Part shown: positions 44,506 to 54,177 of the stretch, piece by piece
Layout of the letters: each line of letters opens with the position of its first letter
Position numbering within the stretch: position 1 is the stretch's first letter
Assembly: GCF_006149045.1 (NCBI RefSeq)
Contig: NZ_VBSN01000073.1
Span: 186,001-250,000 of the forward strand
Length of the DNA: 64,000 nucleotides
Source of the DNA: Dyadobacter flavalbus
GTDB taxonomy: Bacteria; Bacteroidota; Bacteroidia; Cytophagales; Spirosomataceae
Direction: 5' to 3'
Program-made: the position numbers and the translations under genes
Notes under the pieces: generated by a model
Seen by the model: only the letters and a program-made list of their open reading frames with translations
Databases searched by the model: none
Told to the model about the DNA's origin: nothing

Positions 44506-44516
44506 CCCACCCATCA

Positions 44517-46274
44517 TTAATACCCCGCCGACTGACCGTCTTTCCGCATTTCCGAAGCGCCGTGATAAACCTTGTTGACACTATCGACCTGAATTGCCTG
44601 ATACCCGCCAAAAAAGTCTTTATCGGTGAGTTTATGGCCTTTTGCCCGGAGCTTTTCTCTGGTTTCTGCCGGAATGCCGCTTTCCAGTGCGAGCAATCCG
44701 CCTGTTGTCATCGTGGTGCCAATAGGTTCGCTGCTGCCCGAATGACTGAATCGCGCGGCATCTCCGGCCTGCTGTACATTCATGCCAAAATCGATCATAT
44801 TGCATAAAACCTGCAAATGACCCTGCGGCTGCATGGCACCGCCCATCACGCCAAAGCTCAGAAATGGTTTGCCGTCTTTCATGACAAATCCGGGAATGAT
44901 GGTATTAAAAGGCCGCTTGCCCGGCGCGTACACATTGGCATGTCCGGGTTTTAGACTGAAACTGGTGCCGCGGTTGTGAAACACAAATCCAAGTCCGTCC
45001 GGTACCATGCCGCTGCCGAATTCCAGCATATTGCTCTGGATCAACGATACAATATTTCCATCTTTATCCGCAACGGTGAGGTAAATTGTATCTCCTTCTT
45101 TTAAAGCAAGTTCTCCCGAATCGTACCGTTCCGCAGCGGCTGTTTTACTGATCAGTTTTCTTCTCTGCGCTGCATACTCCTTGGAAACAAGCTGCTTGAC
45201 CGGAATTTTGGAAAACTGCGGATCAGCATAATAACGGGCACGATCTTCAAAAGCAAGCTTTTTGGCTTCAATAAGCAAATGCAGGTATTCCGCGCTGTTA
45301 TGGCCCATGCTTTTCAGATCATAGCCTTCCACGATGTTCAGCATCTGAAGAACCGAAATCCCTTGTCCGTTCGGCGGAAGTTCGTACACATCAAATCCCC
45401 TGTAATTGGTTGAAACAGGCTCGACCCAAGTACTTTTTGTTGCGGCCAGATCCTCTTTCCGGATGAGTATTCCCGTTTTTCGTGCATAGGAATCCATTGC
45501 CGTTGCAATTTCTCCTTTATAAAAAGCATCACGTCCGCCTTTCCCGATTTTTTCATAGGTAGCGGCCAGATCCGAATTTTTAAAGATTTCTCCTTCTTTC
45601 GGCGCGTGGCCATTGATTAAAAACGTCTTTTTGAAATTATCAAACTCGCCGATTAAACTTTTCTGCGCATCCAGCCGGACAAAAGCCTGATTCCAGGAAA
45701 AGGCAATTACTTCGGGCACCGGCGCGCCTTCCCGGGCAAACGTGATGCCCGGCGCAAGGATTTTTTTCATCGGCAACTTGCCAAAACGTTTGTGCAGTTC
45801 AAACCAGCCATCCACCGTTCCCGGCACCGATACGGACAATGGCCCGTAAAGCGGAATCTGCTTTTTATCTTTCAACTGCTCTTTCAGCATGGCAAACGAC
45901 TGTCCGGCTGCCGACCTTCCGCTCGCGTTCAACCCGTACAGTTTCTGATCTTTTGCCGACCATACGATTGCAAACAAATCACCGCCGATTCCGCAGTTGT
46001 TTGGCTCGATAACACCTAACGCTGCATTGGCGGCAATGGCGGCATCCACCGCAGAACCGCCTTCTTTTAAAATATCCAGTGCAACCTGTGTGGCAAGCGG
46101 ATGACTTGTCGCAGCCATGCCGTGCTGCGCAATGACGGCACTTCTTCCGGTGAAGTTCGGGCCGCTGAGGCGATCTCCTTTTCCGGTCGTCTGCGCAACG
46201 GCAACACCGGAAATTTGAAGTAAAATGGATATTGTACAGCAAGCAAAAAAGCCGCTCCGTTTATTTGAAAACAT
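44517..46274 (-). CDS. ggt: gamma-glutamyltransferase (glutathione hydrolase)
   Basis: The 585-residue precursor has a Sec signal (CCTISILLQISGVAVAQ), so it is periplasmic. It cleaves gamma-glutamyl bonds of glutathione and similar compounds and transfers the group to water or amino acids. Family motifs are SHPLATQVALDILKEGGSAV, NNCGIGGDLFAIVW and NASGRSA. The autocleavage site lies before Thr396 in KEGDTIYLTVADKDGN, splitting large and small subunits. The C-terminal part shows FGSGMVPDGLGFVFHNRG and FGVMGGAMQPQGHLQVL. Length is normal. It is divergent from the FtsX-type permease gene with a 238-bp gap. Confidence 0.93.
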   Translation of the reverse strand: MFSNKRSGFFACCTISILLQISGVAVAQTTGKGDRLSGPNFTGRSAVIAQHGMAATSHPLATQVALDILKEGGSAVDAAIAANAALGVIEPNNCGIGGDLFAIVWSAKDQKLYGLNASGRSAAGQSFAMLKEQLKDKKQIPLYGPLSVSVPGTVDGWFELHKRFGKLPMKKILAPGITFAREGAPVPEVIAFSWNQAFVRLDAQKSLIGEFDNFKKTFLINGHAPKEGEIFKNSDLAATYEKIGKGGRDAFYKGEIATAMDSYARKTGILIRKEDLAATKSTWVEPVSTNYRGFDVYELPPNGQGISVLQMLNIVEGYDLKSMGHNSAEYLHLLIEAKKLAFEDRARYYADPQFSKIPVKQLVSKEYAAQRRKLISKTAAAERYDSGELALKEGDTIYLTVADKDGNIVSLIQSNMLEFGSGMVPDGLGFVFHNRGTSFSLKPGHANVYAPGKRPFNTIIPGFVMKDGKPFLSFGVMGGAMQPQGHLQVLCNMIDFGMNVQQAGDAARFSHSGSSEPIGTTMTTGGLLALESGIPAETREKLRAKGHKLTDKDFFGGYQAIQVDSVNKVYHGASEMRKDGQSAGY

Positions 46275-46512
46275 CGTTAATCAGTTACTCTGTCAATATA
46301 AAGCAAAAATCTGCCATTCAGATCAAGATAGCGATTTTTTCCTATTTAACACCTTATGGGAAACCTTTACAATTTGTCCGCTGCTGTCCGGCATTGTCCG
46401 AAATCGAACAGGTTTATTTCTGAAAAATGCCTTCAATGACGTTTAAACAAGGAATGGAAAAATGGTATGATATTTACCCCGACTTCGTTTGCCACGTTTA
46501 TCATCAGAACTT

Positions 46513-48936
46513 ATGCTACGGAGCTATATCACCATTGCCTGGCGGAACCTCGTCCGCTACAAAGGCTACACGTTCATCAATGTTTTCGGGCTGGCCATTG
46601 CGATTGCCTGCTGTCTGGTTATTTTCCTTTTCGTGCAGGACGAACTGCGTTTTGACAAGTTTCATACGAAAGCAAAACAAATTCACCGGATTATCAATCA
46701 CCGGAGTTCGGATGGCGTACAAATGGTGATGGCGCGCACGCCGCCTGCTTATGGCCCTGCTCTGGAACGTACCTTTCCGGAAGTTTTTCAAAGTACCCGG
46801 ATTTTTGGTTTTGGAAACAAAGAACTGGTTGCTTACGGAAACAGAAAGTTTTTTGAAACCGGTATCCTGCTTGCGGATTCCACTTTTTTCGAGCTGTTTT
46901 CATTTCCGCTGACCCGCGGCAACGCAAGCCAGGTGCTTAAAGCGCCGGATGCCATTGTGATTTCGGAAACGATGGCGGGAAAGTATTTCGGAAATCAGGA
47001 CCCGCTCGGCAAACAGCTTGTGCTGGACGGCTCCTACAAATTCCGGGTAACGGGCATCATGCGCGATATGCCCGCACAATCGCATCTGAAAGCAAGCTTT
47101 ATCGGATCGTTTGATGCGCTGCGTGAAATTGTAAGTGCGGAACGCCTTCAAAGCTGGGGCTGGCAGCAGTTTTATACTTACATCACGCTGTCGGAAGGAA
47201 GCGATCCTGCAAAGCTGAACGCCAAACTGCCGGCTTTTCTGGCGCAGCATGCCAAAGAGGAAGCCAGTCAGCAAAACTCACACGACCGTTATCAGCTTCA
47301 GGCGCTTACGGATATTCATTTGCGCTCATCCGACATTGAATACGACATTGTAGAGAAAGGAAACATCCAATACATTTATGCATTTTCGCTTGTCGCTGTA
47401 TTTACGCTGCTTATTGCCTGCTTCAACTTTATGAACCTGAGCACCGCACGTTCTGCACGCAGGGCCAGGGAAGTCAGCATGCGCAAGGCAATCGGGGCGC
47501 AGCGAATCCAGCTGATCGGGCAATTTCTGGGTGAATCCATTCTGCAGACCGGCATGGCGCTTGTGCTTGCGTTATTGCTGACTGCCATCGTAATGCCCAC
47601 GCTGAATAACTGGACCGGAAAAACGCTTTTGCCCAGTTCACTGTTTACATTGCCACTTTTATTTGGGCTTTTCGGATTTACGCTGTTGATCGGGCTGCTT
47701 GCCGGAAGTTACCCCGCATTTTTCCTGTCAGGCTTCAAGCCGCTGCATGTGCTGAAAGGCATGGTCATAACCGGAAATTCGGCGGCATTCCTGCGGCGGA
47801 ATCTGGTTGTTATACAGTTTGTCGTTTCCATTATGCTCATGATCGGAGCCGGTGTTGTGTTTTATCAGGTCCGATATATTCAGGAAAAAAACCTGGGTTT
47901 TTCGAATGAACAGCTTATTACGGTGCCGATCCGCAATACAACCATGCTTCAGAATCTGGAAACGATCAAAGCGGAACTCAGGCAAAATCCATCCATTCTG
48001 AATGCAACTGCCTGCTACGGCGTTCCGGGCGGCCAGTTTGCGGGTGACGGCATTTCAATTCCGGGCCGTACTGAAGAATTTTCAAGCAATATGTTTCTTG
48101 TCGATGAAGACTATATTCCGACCCTAGGCATGACGATGGCAGCCGGACGTAATTTTTCAAAATCATTCGGTAACGACGCCCGTGAAGCATTCATCCTGAA
48201 CGAAACGGCCGTTCGTGAACTGGGCTGGGGCAAACCCGAAAATGCCATTGGTAAAACGGTAAACTGGCGCCAATGGCAACCGGCCACTCCCGCCGACTCC
48301 ATCAAGCGGGGCAAAGTAATCGGAGTTGTGAAGGATTTCAATTACAAAACCATTCACCAGAAAATTGAGCCTATGGTGCTGCAGATTGTTCCGGCGGAGT
48401 TCTCGCAAGTTGTTGTCCGAATCCGGCCGGAGGCTTCCAGGTCTGCACTGGCTGTGCTGGCCGACAAATGGCAGGCGGCAGCCAGTGAATGGCCGTTTGA
48501 ATATACTTTCCTCGACGAGCAGTTTGCAGCGCAATACAAGTCGGAGCAGATTTTCAGCAAGGTTTTCGGGCTGTTTACCTTTCTTTCCATTTTTATCACC
48601 TGCCTGGGCTTGTTTGGACTTGCCACATTTACCGCCGAGCAGCGTACCAAGGAAATCGGCGTCCGCAAGGTTTTGGGCGCCAGCGTAGCAAGTATTGTCG
48701 CGCTGCTTTCAAAAGACTTCCTGATGCTGGTTTTGATTGCGCTTGTAATTGCCTCGCCGGTTGCGTGGTATGCCATGAATTACTGGCTGGAAGGATTTGC
48801 TTACAGAATCGAAATTCAATGGTGGATGTTTGTGCTGGTCGGCTCGCTTGCCATTGCCATTGCCTTTTTTACGGTTTTTTTCCAGAGTGTAAAAGCGGCC
48901 TTGCTGAACCCGGTAAAAAGTTTGAGAAGTGAGTAA
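46513..48936 (+). CDS. FtsX/MacB-type ABC transporter permease
   Basis: I choose the ATG at 46513 (MLRSYITIAWRNLVRYKGYT), the usual start of this family, over an upstream frame start at 46489. The 807-residue protein has a first membrane segment (FINVFGLAIAIACCLVIFLF), a periplasmic MacB-like domain, an FtsX block of three segments near residue 290, a second periplasmic domain and a final FtsX block (FTAEQRTKEIGVRKVLGASV, then three segments). Families like this export macrolides, lipoproteins or antimicrobial peptides with a partner ATPase; no ATPase gene is nearby. It converges on the AraC gene with only 14 bp between. Confidence 0.92.
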   Translation: MLRSYITIAWRNLVRYKGYTFINVFGLAIAIACCLVIFLFVQDELRFDKFHTKAKQIHRIINHRSSDGVQMVMARTPPAYGPALERTFPEVFQSTRIFGFGNKELVAYGNRKFFETGILLADSTFFELFSFPLTRGNASQVLKAPDAIVISETMAGKYFGNQDPLGKQLVLDGSYKFRVTGIMRDMPAQSHLKASFIGSFDALREIVSAERLQSWGWQQFYTYITLSEGSDPAKLNAKLPAFLAQHAKEEASQQNSHDRYQLQALTDIHLRSSDIEYDIVEKGNIQYIYAFSLVAVFTLLIACFNFMNLSTARSARRAREVSMRKAIGAQRIQLIGQFLGESILQTGMALVLALLLTAIVMPTLNNWTGKTLLPSSLFTLPLLFGLFGFTLLIGLLAGSYPAFFLSGFKPLHVLKGMVITGNSAAFLRRNLVVIQFVVSIMLMIGAGVVFYQVRYIQEKNLGFSNEQLITVPIRNTTMLQNLETIKAELRQNPSILNATACYGVPGGQFAGDGISIPGRTEEFSSNMFLVDEDYIPTLGMTMAAGRNFSKSFGNDAREAFILNETAVRELGWGKPENAIGKTVNWRQWQPATPADSIKRGKVIGVVKDFNYKTIHQKIEPMVLQIVPAEFSQVVVRIRPEASRSALAVLADKWQAAASEWPFEYTFLDEQFAAQYKSEQIFSKVFGLFTFLSIFITCLGLFGLATFTAEQRTKEIGVRKVLGASVASIVALLSKDFLMLVLIALVIASPVAWYAMNYWLEGFAYRIEIQWWMFVLVGSLAIAIAFFTVFFQSVKAALLNPVKSLRSE

Positions 48937-48950
48937 CAGCGTGTTTGGCT

Positions 48951-49763
48951 TTAATCACCGGCAGGAAGCTGTGTCGGGGCAAGACCGTACTTCTTTTTGA
49001 AAGCAAAGGAAAAATGAGACAAGTCTTCAAAGCCGACTTCAAGATAAACCTCGGCTGGTTTTCTTTTCCTGGCTAAAAGATAATAATGTGCCAGTTCAAG
49101 CCTTTTTTCCGTAAGCCATTTTTGAGGCGTTGTGTTAAAATTCTTTTTAAAATCCCTGTTGAAAGTAGACAGGCTCCGTCCTGTAAGGTAACTTAATTTA
49201 TGGAGCGGCATATTGAACATGAAATTCCGCTCCATAAAACTGATCAAATCAATTTTTCCCGGATCATCGAAATTTGCCAGAACACTGTCAACGGTTTTGT
49301 CAATTTCTCTCAGGATTGTGATGGCTTCGGTAATTTTCAGCGATGCGATGCTTTCCGGAAATTCGCCATTCAGGTTAAAGTAAGGTATCAGGGAATTCAG
49401 GCAACTTTCCAGCAATGGATGATTGTTGAAACTGAATATTTTCTGTGCCTGTACAATACTTTTACCAACCTCCATTTTATCGTAATACCGTTTAAGCCTT
49501 TCGGTTCCCAAATGCATGACAACCGTTTTGTGAGGCTGTCCGTTTTTAGGATAATTAACAATGGTTGCAAGCTGATTTCTGGGGATTAAAAATATGTCAC
49601 CTGCCTTGAAGTAATAAGTGGCATCCGCCTGAATGATTTTGGTCTCGCCTGAAATAAACCAGATCAGCATGTGATCATCAAACATCAGATCCGATTTAAA
49701 CAGTTTGTCGTCGTAGCTGGAAAGCTTTATTTCCTTTGTCAGATACTTTGAAATATGTTCCAT
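48951..49763 (-). CDS. AraC-family transcriptional regulator
   Basis: The 270-residue protein has an N-terminal cupin-like sensor part (HMLIWFISGETKIIQADATY, YYFKAGDIFLIPRNQLATIV). The C-terminal AraC/XylS double helix-turn-helix reads MPLHKLSYLTGRSLSTFNRD, FKKNFNTTPQKWLTEKRLEL and VYLEVGFEDLSHFSFAFKKK. It is 96 bp downstream of the SDR gene on the same strand and may control that gene or itself. The ligand is unknown. Confidence 0.93.
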   Translation of the reverse strand: MEHISKYLTKEIKLSSYDDKLFKSDLMFDDHMLIWFISGETKIIQADATYYFKAGDIFLIPRNQLATIVNYPKNGQPHKTVVMHLGTERLKRYYDKMEVGKSIVQAQKIFSFNNHPLLESCLNSLIPYFNLNGEFPESIASLKITEAITILREIDKTVDSVLANFDDPGKIDLISFMERNFMFNMPLHKLSYLTGRSLSTFNRDFKKNFNTTPQKWLTEKRLELAHYYLLARKRKPAEVYLEVGFEDLSHFSFAFKKKYGLAPTQLPAGD

Positions 49764-49859
49764 ACCATTCCGTTACAAAATTTATCCGTTGCAAATATGC
49801 ATCATTCAGCACAATATTTATCTTGCCAAACCGGCGTACGCCAATGATTTATACAATGT

Positions 49860-50891
49860 TTATGACTGCGCCGCAACGACTTCTGCCCCGAAGGTAATAC
49901 CTGTAATCTGCTCGCTCCATTCCCATAGTTTTCTGGCATTTGTTTTATCAAGAGAATACAGTTTTACACCGCGCTGACTTTCAGAACCAATGTTCCCGGT
50001 ATTTTCAATATTCAGTTCAGCAACATCTGCATCTTCGCAATAAACGCCTCCGATATGATCGAGCATGGGACTTGCAGCACACCAGACCGTTGTGGCTGCA
50101 CCCTGAGCAACTGTTTTTAATGACGCTGCCACTTTGGGCAAAAGACTCCCTTCAGAATCCAGAAAGCCCATTTGCTGAAATAATTCCAGCGAAGCTTCTC
50201 TTCCCAGTTCCGTTCCATGTATGGAACCGGGATGTACTGAATAGGCCCTTATATTAAATGCTTTACCAAAATTGTCCAGTTCCATTGCAAACAAGTTACT
50301 GGCTGTTTTTGATTGTCCGTAAGCTTGCAGCGTTTCGTATTCGCGGTACAGAAAATTGGGATCTTCAAAGTTGAACGGAGCCATGTGATGGCCGAGCGAT
50401 GAAACGTTTATAACTCTTGCGCCGTTAGCCTTTTTCAATGCGGGCCACAACCTGGCCGTAAGGTGGAATTGTCCCAGGTAATTTGTAGCCAGTTGTGATT
50501 CGATGCCCCGATTGTCCCTGCGCAAAGGCACCCACATGATGCCTGCATTATTGATCAGCAAATGCAGCGGCCGGCCCGAAGCCAGAAATGCTTCTGCAAA
50601 CGCATCAATGGATTCCGGGTTCATGAAATCGATGTTTCCCGGTTCAACGTTCGGGATACCTTCCAGGTTTTTCCGCGCCTTTTCCATGTCCCTTGCCGCA
50701 ACAATTACGGTCGCTCCTGCGGATGCAAGCACTTTTACAGTTTCGAGGCCGATACCCGCATTGCCGCCGGTTACAATTGCTATTTTGCCAGCAAGATCAA
50801 TGCCCTGAATTACATCGCTCGCTGTGGATTCTGCACTGAAACCTGAACCAATTGGCTGCTGCAAGGCTCCATTGTAATTATTTTGTTCCAT
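49860..50891 (-). CDS. short-chain dehydrogenase/reductase (SDR)
   Basis: The 343-residue protein is an NAD(P)-dependent oxidoreductase. The Rossmann motif is KIAIVTGGNAGIGLETVKVL, followed by ATVIVAARD. The structural Asn motif is LHLLINNAGIM and the catalytic Ser lies in ARVINVSSLGHHMA. The active-site YxxxK lies in LQAYGQSKTASNLF, and SVHPGSI follows. A 40-residue C-terminal extension (LYSLDKTNARKLWEWSEQIT) is typical of retinol-dehydrogenase/WWOX-like SDRs. The substrate cannot be read. It lies upstream of the AraC gene on the same strand. Confidence 0.92.
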   Translation of the reverse strand: MEQNNYNGALQQPIGSGFSAESTASDVIQGIDLAGKIAIVTGGNAGIGLETVKVLASAGATVIVAARDMEKARKNLEGIPNVEPGNIDFMNPESIDAFAEAFLASGRPLHLLINNAGIMWVPLRRDNRGIESQLATNYLGQFHLTARLWPALKKANGARVINVSSLGHHMAPFNFEDPNFLYREYETLQAYGQSKTASNLFAMELDNFGKAFNIRAYSVHPGSIHGTELGREASLELFQQMGFLDSEGSLLPKVAASLKTVAQGAATTVWCAASPMLDHIGGVYCEDADVAELNIENTGNIGSESQRGVKLYSLDKTNARKLWEWSEQITGITFGAEVVAAQS

Positions 50892-51043
50892 GTCATTTTT
50901 GTTTAAAAGTGATGGAACAAAATTAGCTGAACAGCAAGCCTCGTATTTTGTTCAGCATGTCAATTTACTTTGTTCAGCAAGTCAGCATAAAGATGTTTCA
51001 GCATGTATTGTGAACCTGACTTGATCAGTCTTTCAAAAAACTT

Positions 51044-51075
51044 CCAGTGTACCGTTAAACATAACGGTACACTGG
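51044..51075 (-). terminator. terminator of the YceI-family gene
   Basis: Perfect 14-base arms (CCAGTGTACCGTTA and TAACGGTACACTGG) with an AACA loop lie 4 bp past the stop at 51080. On the minus strand the hairpin is followed by AAGTTTTTTG. Confidence 0.88.
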
Positions 51076-51079
51076 CATT

Positions 51080-51613
51080 CTACGCCTGCTTTGCAAGCTG
51101 GATATTGGCAATCATTTTGATTTTCTCGCCCAGAGCCAGTCCGCCCGTTTCTGTCAATGCATTGAAAGTAACATTGAAATCCTTGCGGTCAATGGTTCCG
51201 GTTACCTCAAAACCTACTTTGATATTTCCATAGGAATCTCTTTCAGTACCGCCGTACTCGGCTTCCAGCTCCACTTCCTTCGTAATTCCTTTGATGGTCA
51301 GATTGCCGATTAATTTATACAAATCCGTTTTAACCTTTGTAAATGAAGTGGAAACAAATGTGAACTGCGGATAAGTATCTGCTTCAAAAAAGTCGGCATT
51401 TCTCAAATGTTCGTCCCGTGCGGGCTGGCCGGTATCGACACTGTTGACATCAATCGCAAATTCTACTTTTGCATTTTCAAACTGATCCTCTTCGGTCACA
51501 ACTTTCCCGCTGAATGATTTGAACGATCCGGTTACGGTGGAAATAACCAGATGCTTCACCTTGAACAATACTTCTGAATGGAACGGGTCGACATTCCAGA
51601 TGATCTTTGACAT
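51080..51613 (-). CDS. YceI-family protein
   Basis: The 177-residue protein is a lipocalin-like beta-barrel of the YceI family, which binds long isoprenoid or fatty compounds. It opens SKIIWNVDPFHSEVLFKVKH and continues GSFKSFSGKVVTE, VDTGQPARDEHLRNADFFEA, YPQFTFVSTSF and YKLIGNLTIKGITKEVELEA, all standard family blocks. There is no signal peptide, so it acts in the cytoplasm, unlike the E. coli namesake. It is divergent from the HxlR gene, with a 38-bp inverted repeat between them, so HxlR may control it. Confidence 0.94.
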   Translation of the reverse strand: MSKIIWNVDPFHSEVLFKVKHLVISTVTGSFKSFSGKVVTEEDQFENAKVEFAIDVNSVDTGQPARDEHLRNADFFEADTYPQFTFVSTSFTKVKTDLYKLIGNLTIKGITKEVELEAEYGGTERDSYGNIKVGFEVTGTIDRKDFNVTFNALTETGGLALGEKIKMIANIQLAKQA

Positions 51614-51762
51614 TTCTCAATAAATTTATGTTCGTACTGATTTTATGAATGAAGCCTGTTTTGCAGCCGCAAATGAAAACCGGTTTTTCAGCCTTGCGGA
51701 TTACAAATGCTCCTTTTTGTTTGACAGCACAAATTTATTTACCTTTAATATGAAAAAGATAC

Positions 51763-51800
51763 CAGTATACAAAAGCATAGTAGTATCCTGTTGTATACTG
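51763..51800. promoter_or_regulatory. inverted repeat CAGTATACAA-N18-TTGTATACTG, likely HxlR operator
   Basis: Perfect ten-base arms are separated by 18 bases. The repeat ends 21 bp before the HxlR ATG and is 150 bp upstream of the divergent YceI gene. A long dyad just before an HxlR gene is typical of autoregulation. Confidence 0.7.
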
Positions 51801-51821
51801 CAATTTTAAAAACGGACTGTC

Positions 51822-52250
51822 ATGGAAAGAAAACTTCACACCAAGGAAACCTGCAAACAAAGTGTTACCGAAATTACAGACGCCTTGTATGTACTGAATG
51901 GAAAATGGAAGCTGCCTCTGATTGTTTCACTGACAAACGGTCCCAAACGATTCAATGAAATACAAAGAGAATTGAAGAACATAACGCCGAAAGTCCTTTC
52001 CAAAGAACTACGGGAACTGGAACAAAATGAGTTTGTGATACGAAAAGTATTTGATACGGTTCCCGTTTCTGTTACTTATGAACTAACGGAATACAGCAAA
52101 TGCCTTGACGACATCATAGAAGCGCTGCGGGCATTCGGGCAGCAGCACAGAGAAAGGATTATCGGGAAAAACAAGTCATCGTCGGTACATGAACATGCAG
52201 CAGAACTTCCGGAACCGGAATATGCGGATGAGCTGGAAGTGCTGAAATAA
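51822..52250 (+). CDS. HxlR-family transcriptional regulator
   Basis: The 142-residue winged-helix protein has the HxlR core: ITDALYVLNGKWKLPLIVSL, NGPKRFNEIQRELKNITPKV, LSKELRELEQNEFVIRKVFD and VPVSVTYELTEYSKCLDDII. A cysteine near the N-terminus (TKETCKQSV, Cys11) sits where YodB/QorR-type members carry their redox- or electrophile-sensing Cys. The gene is preceded by a strong inverted repeat and is divergent from the YceI gene, with an SDR gene beyond. Control of these by an electrophile signal is an inference. Confidence 0.94.
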   Translation: MERKLHTKETCKQSVTEITDALYVLNGKWKLPLIVSLTNGPKRFNEIQRELKNITPKVLSKELRELEQNEFVIRKVFDTVPVSVTYELTEYSKCLDDIIEALRAFGQQHRERIIGKNKSSSVHEHAAELPEPEYADELEVLK

Positions 52251-52273
52251 TTTTTTCCTTAATAAATGATTGA

Positions 52274-52726
52274 TTACGAAACAATCAAATGATTCTGCAT
52301 GAGTATTTGCTGAACTTGCCCGGGCATTTGCGTCCCGATCAGCAGAAATCGTCTTTTTGACTTTTTCCTGATTTCGATGCCATTGTTGCCCGATACGGTC
52401 TGAGCAGTTCCACGCCAGGAAAACCGGATGCCCCAGCCGCCAAATTCCGCAAGCGGCGCATAGCGCCGGACGGAAACTTTCTCCATTTCCTGCCATTTGA
52501 TCAGGCGGCGGCTTCTTTGAAACGGAAGCCAGCGATAAGAAATCCCTTGCTCACTGATGACGGTTTCCAGTTGCAAAAACCATAAAAAAACAGAAACGCC
52601 GGCTACGACCCATATTCCGCCGTGACCGCGATAAAGCACCACAAACAAGCTAAAAAGCAATAATGTCCACAGCCAGGGCTGACGGAATTTCTGAATTTCG
52701 GTATAATAAACAGAATCGTTATTCAT
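52274..52726 (-). CDS. small membrane protein with PH-like C-terminal domain
   Basis: I choose the ATG at 52726 (MNNDSVYYTEIQKFRQPWLW) because the longer frame to 52783 adds unlikely residues. The roughly 150-residue product has two membrane segments (LWTLLLFSLFVVLYR and GIWVVAGVSVFLWFLQ). A beta-rich cytoplasmic part follows (ISYRWLPFQRSRRLIKWQEM, EKVSVRRYAPLAEFGGWGIR, GIEIRKKSKRRFLLIGTQ), resembling bacterial PH/DUF-type domains. Function is unknown. It converges on HxlR with 23 bp between. Confidence 0.65.
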   Translation of the reverse strand: MNNDSVYYTEIQKFRQPWLWTLLLFSLFVVLYRGHGGIWVVAGVSVFLWFLQLETVISEQGISYRWLPFQRSRRLIKWQEMEKVSVRRYAPLAEFGGWGIRFSWRGTAQTVSGNNGIEIRKKSKRRFLLIGTQMPGQVQQILMQNHLIVS

Positions 52727-53075
52727 CGTCTTATAATTTATATACATCGAGCCAAGCTCTAAAATAACCATTAACCGGCACAATCAATCTATATAAATGC
52801 ATAAAATATACATTCCACTTTTCACATTTTACTTATTACATTCAAAACAACTGAAATCAAGCTATTTCCGGTACTGCCGGAAGCACAAGACATCCTGCTT
52901 TTGACCGTCTGAAAACCGGGGCGCACCTTACATCCGAAATGGGACATGATCCTGAATCAATTTTTGAGTATTTTTGAAAATAAGGCTACATTGTAAGCCT
53001 TTGCTCATTTCCGACCGGACCTTTACAAAAGGTAATGTCACAATCTGCTTATTTAATATCTATTTAGTAAGTCTC
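52727..53075. other. AT-rich intergenic stretch
   Basis: I see no gene. A small hairpin (AAGGCT/AGCCTT, about 52982-53001) lies upstream of the glycosyltransferase start; nothing else stands out. Confidence 0.4.
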
Positions 53076-54089
53076 ATGAATAAAATTGATGTGTGTGTTT
53101 TATATTTTGGTAAACCATACCAGACCATTATTTCAATACTATCCCTACTCAAATACAGCCGCCGGCATATCAATAAAATTTACATAACCGTAGAAAAAAA
53201 ACAGCCATTTGATACATACGGTGATATCTATAAAGTAATTCATGCCATCAAGCCGATCATTGAAATTGATTTATTTTATCCGGATTATTTTTATAATCTG
53301 GATACGCTGGATTATGAAAGAGTTAAAAATGATACTCCGTACCGCTGGTCCATTCCATATCAATATGCCCTGGAAAATGCTAAAGGCAAATTCCTTTTCA
53401 TCATGCACAATGACATGGTTTTCCATAAGGACATGATTTCAGACATGCTTGCATCCTATGACGGGAATGAAAAAATGGCCGGAACCGGTTCCATCGGGCA
53501 ATGCTGGTCGTGTCCGGCGTCATTTGCAGGTCTTTGTAACGGATTTAAATTTCAGGATTACATTCCGGATCAGACGCAGGCCATTACTTTACATGAACAG
53601 TTTGATACGCCCCGGAAAGAAAAAGATATTGAAATACTGAAAGCCGGAAAAGTGCATCCGCTTCCGGAATGCAGGCTGAACGAGTATGCCTGCATGATTA
53701 ACCTGGAAATTTATAAAACCACCACATTACCGTATGCTGAAAATGTCTGTTTTGGTGGAAACTGGGGATTTACTGCAGATTTAGGTACCGGATGGTTTCA
53801 CCAGATGGTTAATCAAGGATACCAGTTTAAACATTTTATTCTTGAAGATTACGCTATTCATTCCATGTTCAATCCATTAGGGCAAGGAATTCATGCCTAT
53901 TCAAAAGCCGAAAACTATATCTTAAGTGAACGCAATGCTTTACAATATCTAAATGAAAATTTTAAAGTGGATGTATCGCTGAATCTGAAATACAGTGCTC
54001 TTTATCAATTGCGAACAACGAAGTTTTACATTAAAAAACAATTGTTAAAAGTTTATCACAAAAGCAAGATATCAAAAATTACGGGCTGA
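53076..54089 (+). CDS. GT-A-like glycosyltransferase
   Basis: The start at 53076 (MNKIDVCVLYFGKPYQTIIS) gives a 337-residue protein; the upstream 34 codons of the open frame look non-coding. It has the layout of a nucleotide-sugar GT-A enzyme: an N-terminal Rossmann-like beta-alpha start, RWSIPYQYALENAKGKFLFI, a metal-binding-like HNDMVFH (Asp113) and a C-terminal acceptor half. The gene is clearly more AT-rich than its neighbours and stands alone, which suggests it was acquired separately. The sugar and acceptor are unknown. Confidence 0.65.
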   Translation: MNKIDVCVLYFGKPYQTIISILSLLKYSRRHINKIYITVEKKQPFDTYGDIYKVIHAIKPIIEIDLFYPDYFYNLDTLDYERVKNDTPYRWSIPYQYALENAKGKFLFIMHNDMVFHKDMISDMLASYDGNEKMAGTGSIGQCWSCPASFAGLCNGFKFQDYIPDQTQAITLHEQFDTPRKEKDIEILKAGKVHPLPECRLNEYACMINLEIYKTTTLPYAENVCFGGNWGFTADLGTGWFHQMVNQGYQFKHFILEDYAIHSMFNPLGQGIHAYSKAENYILSERNALQYLNENFKVDVSLNLKYSALYQLRTTKFYIKKQLLKVYHKSKISKITG

Positions 54090-54177
54090 GAGTCTGGCTG
54101 TATATAAACTGAGAAAATTAATTTACTTACAGCTTCCATTTTTTGTCAATTTGCAGATGCCCCAAAAACCGGATTTT

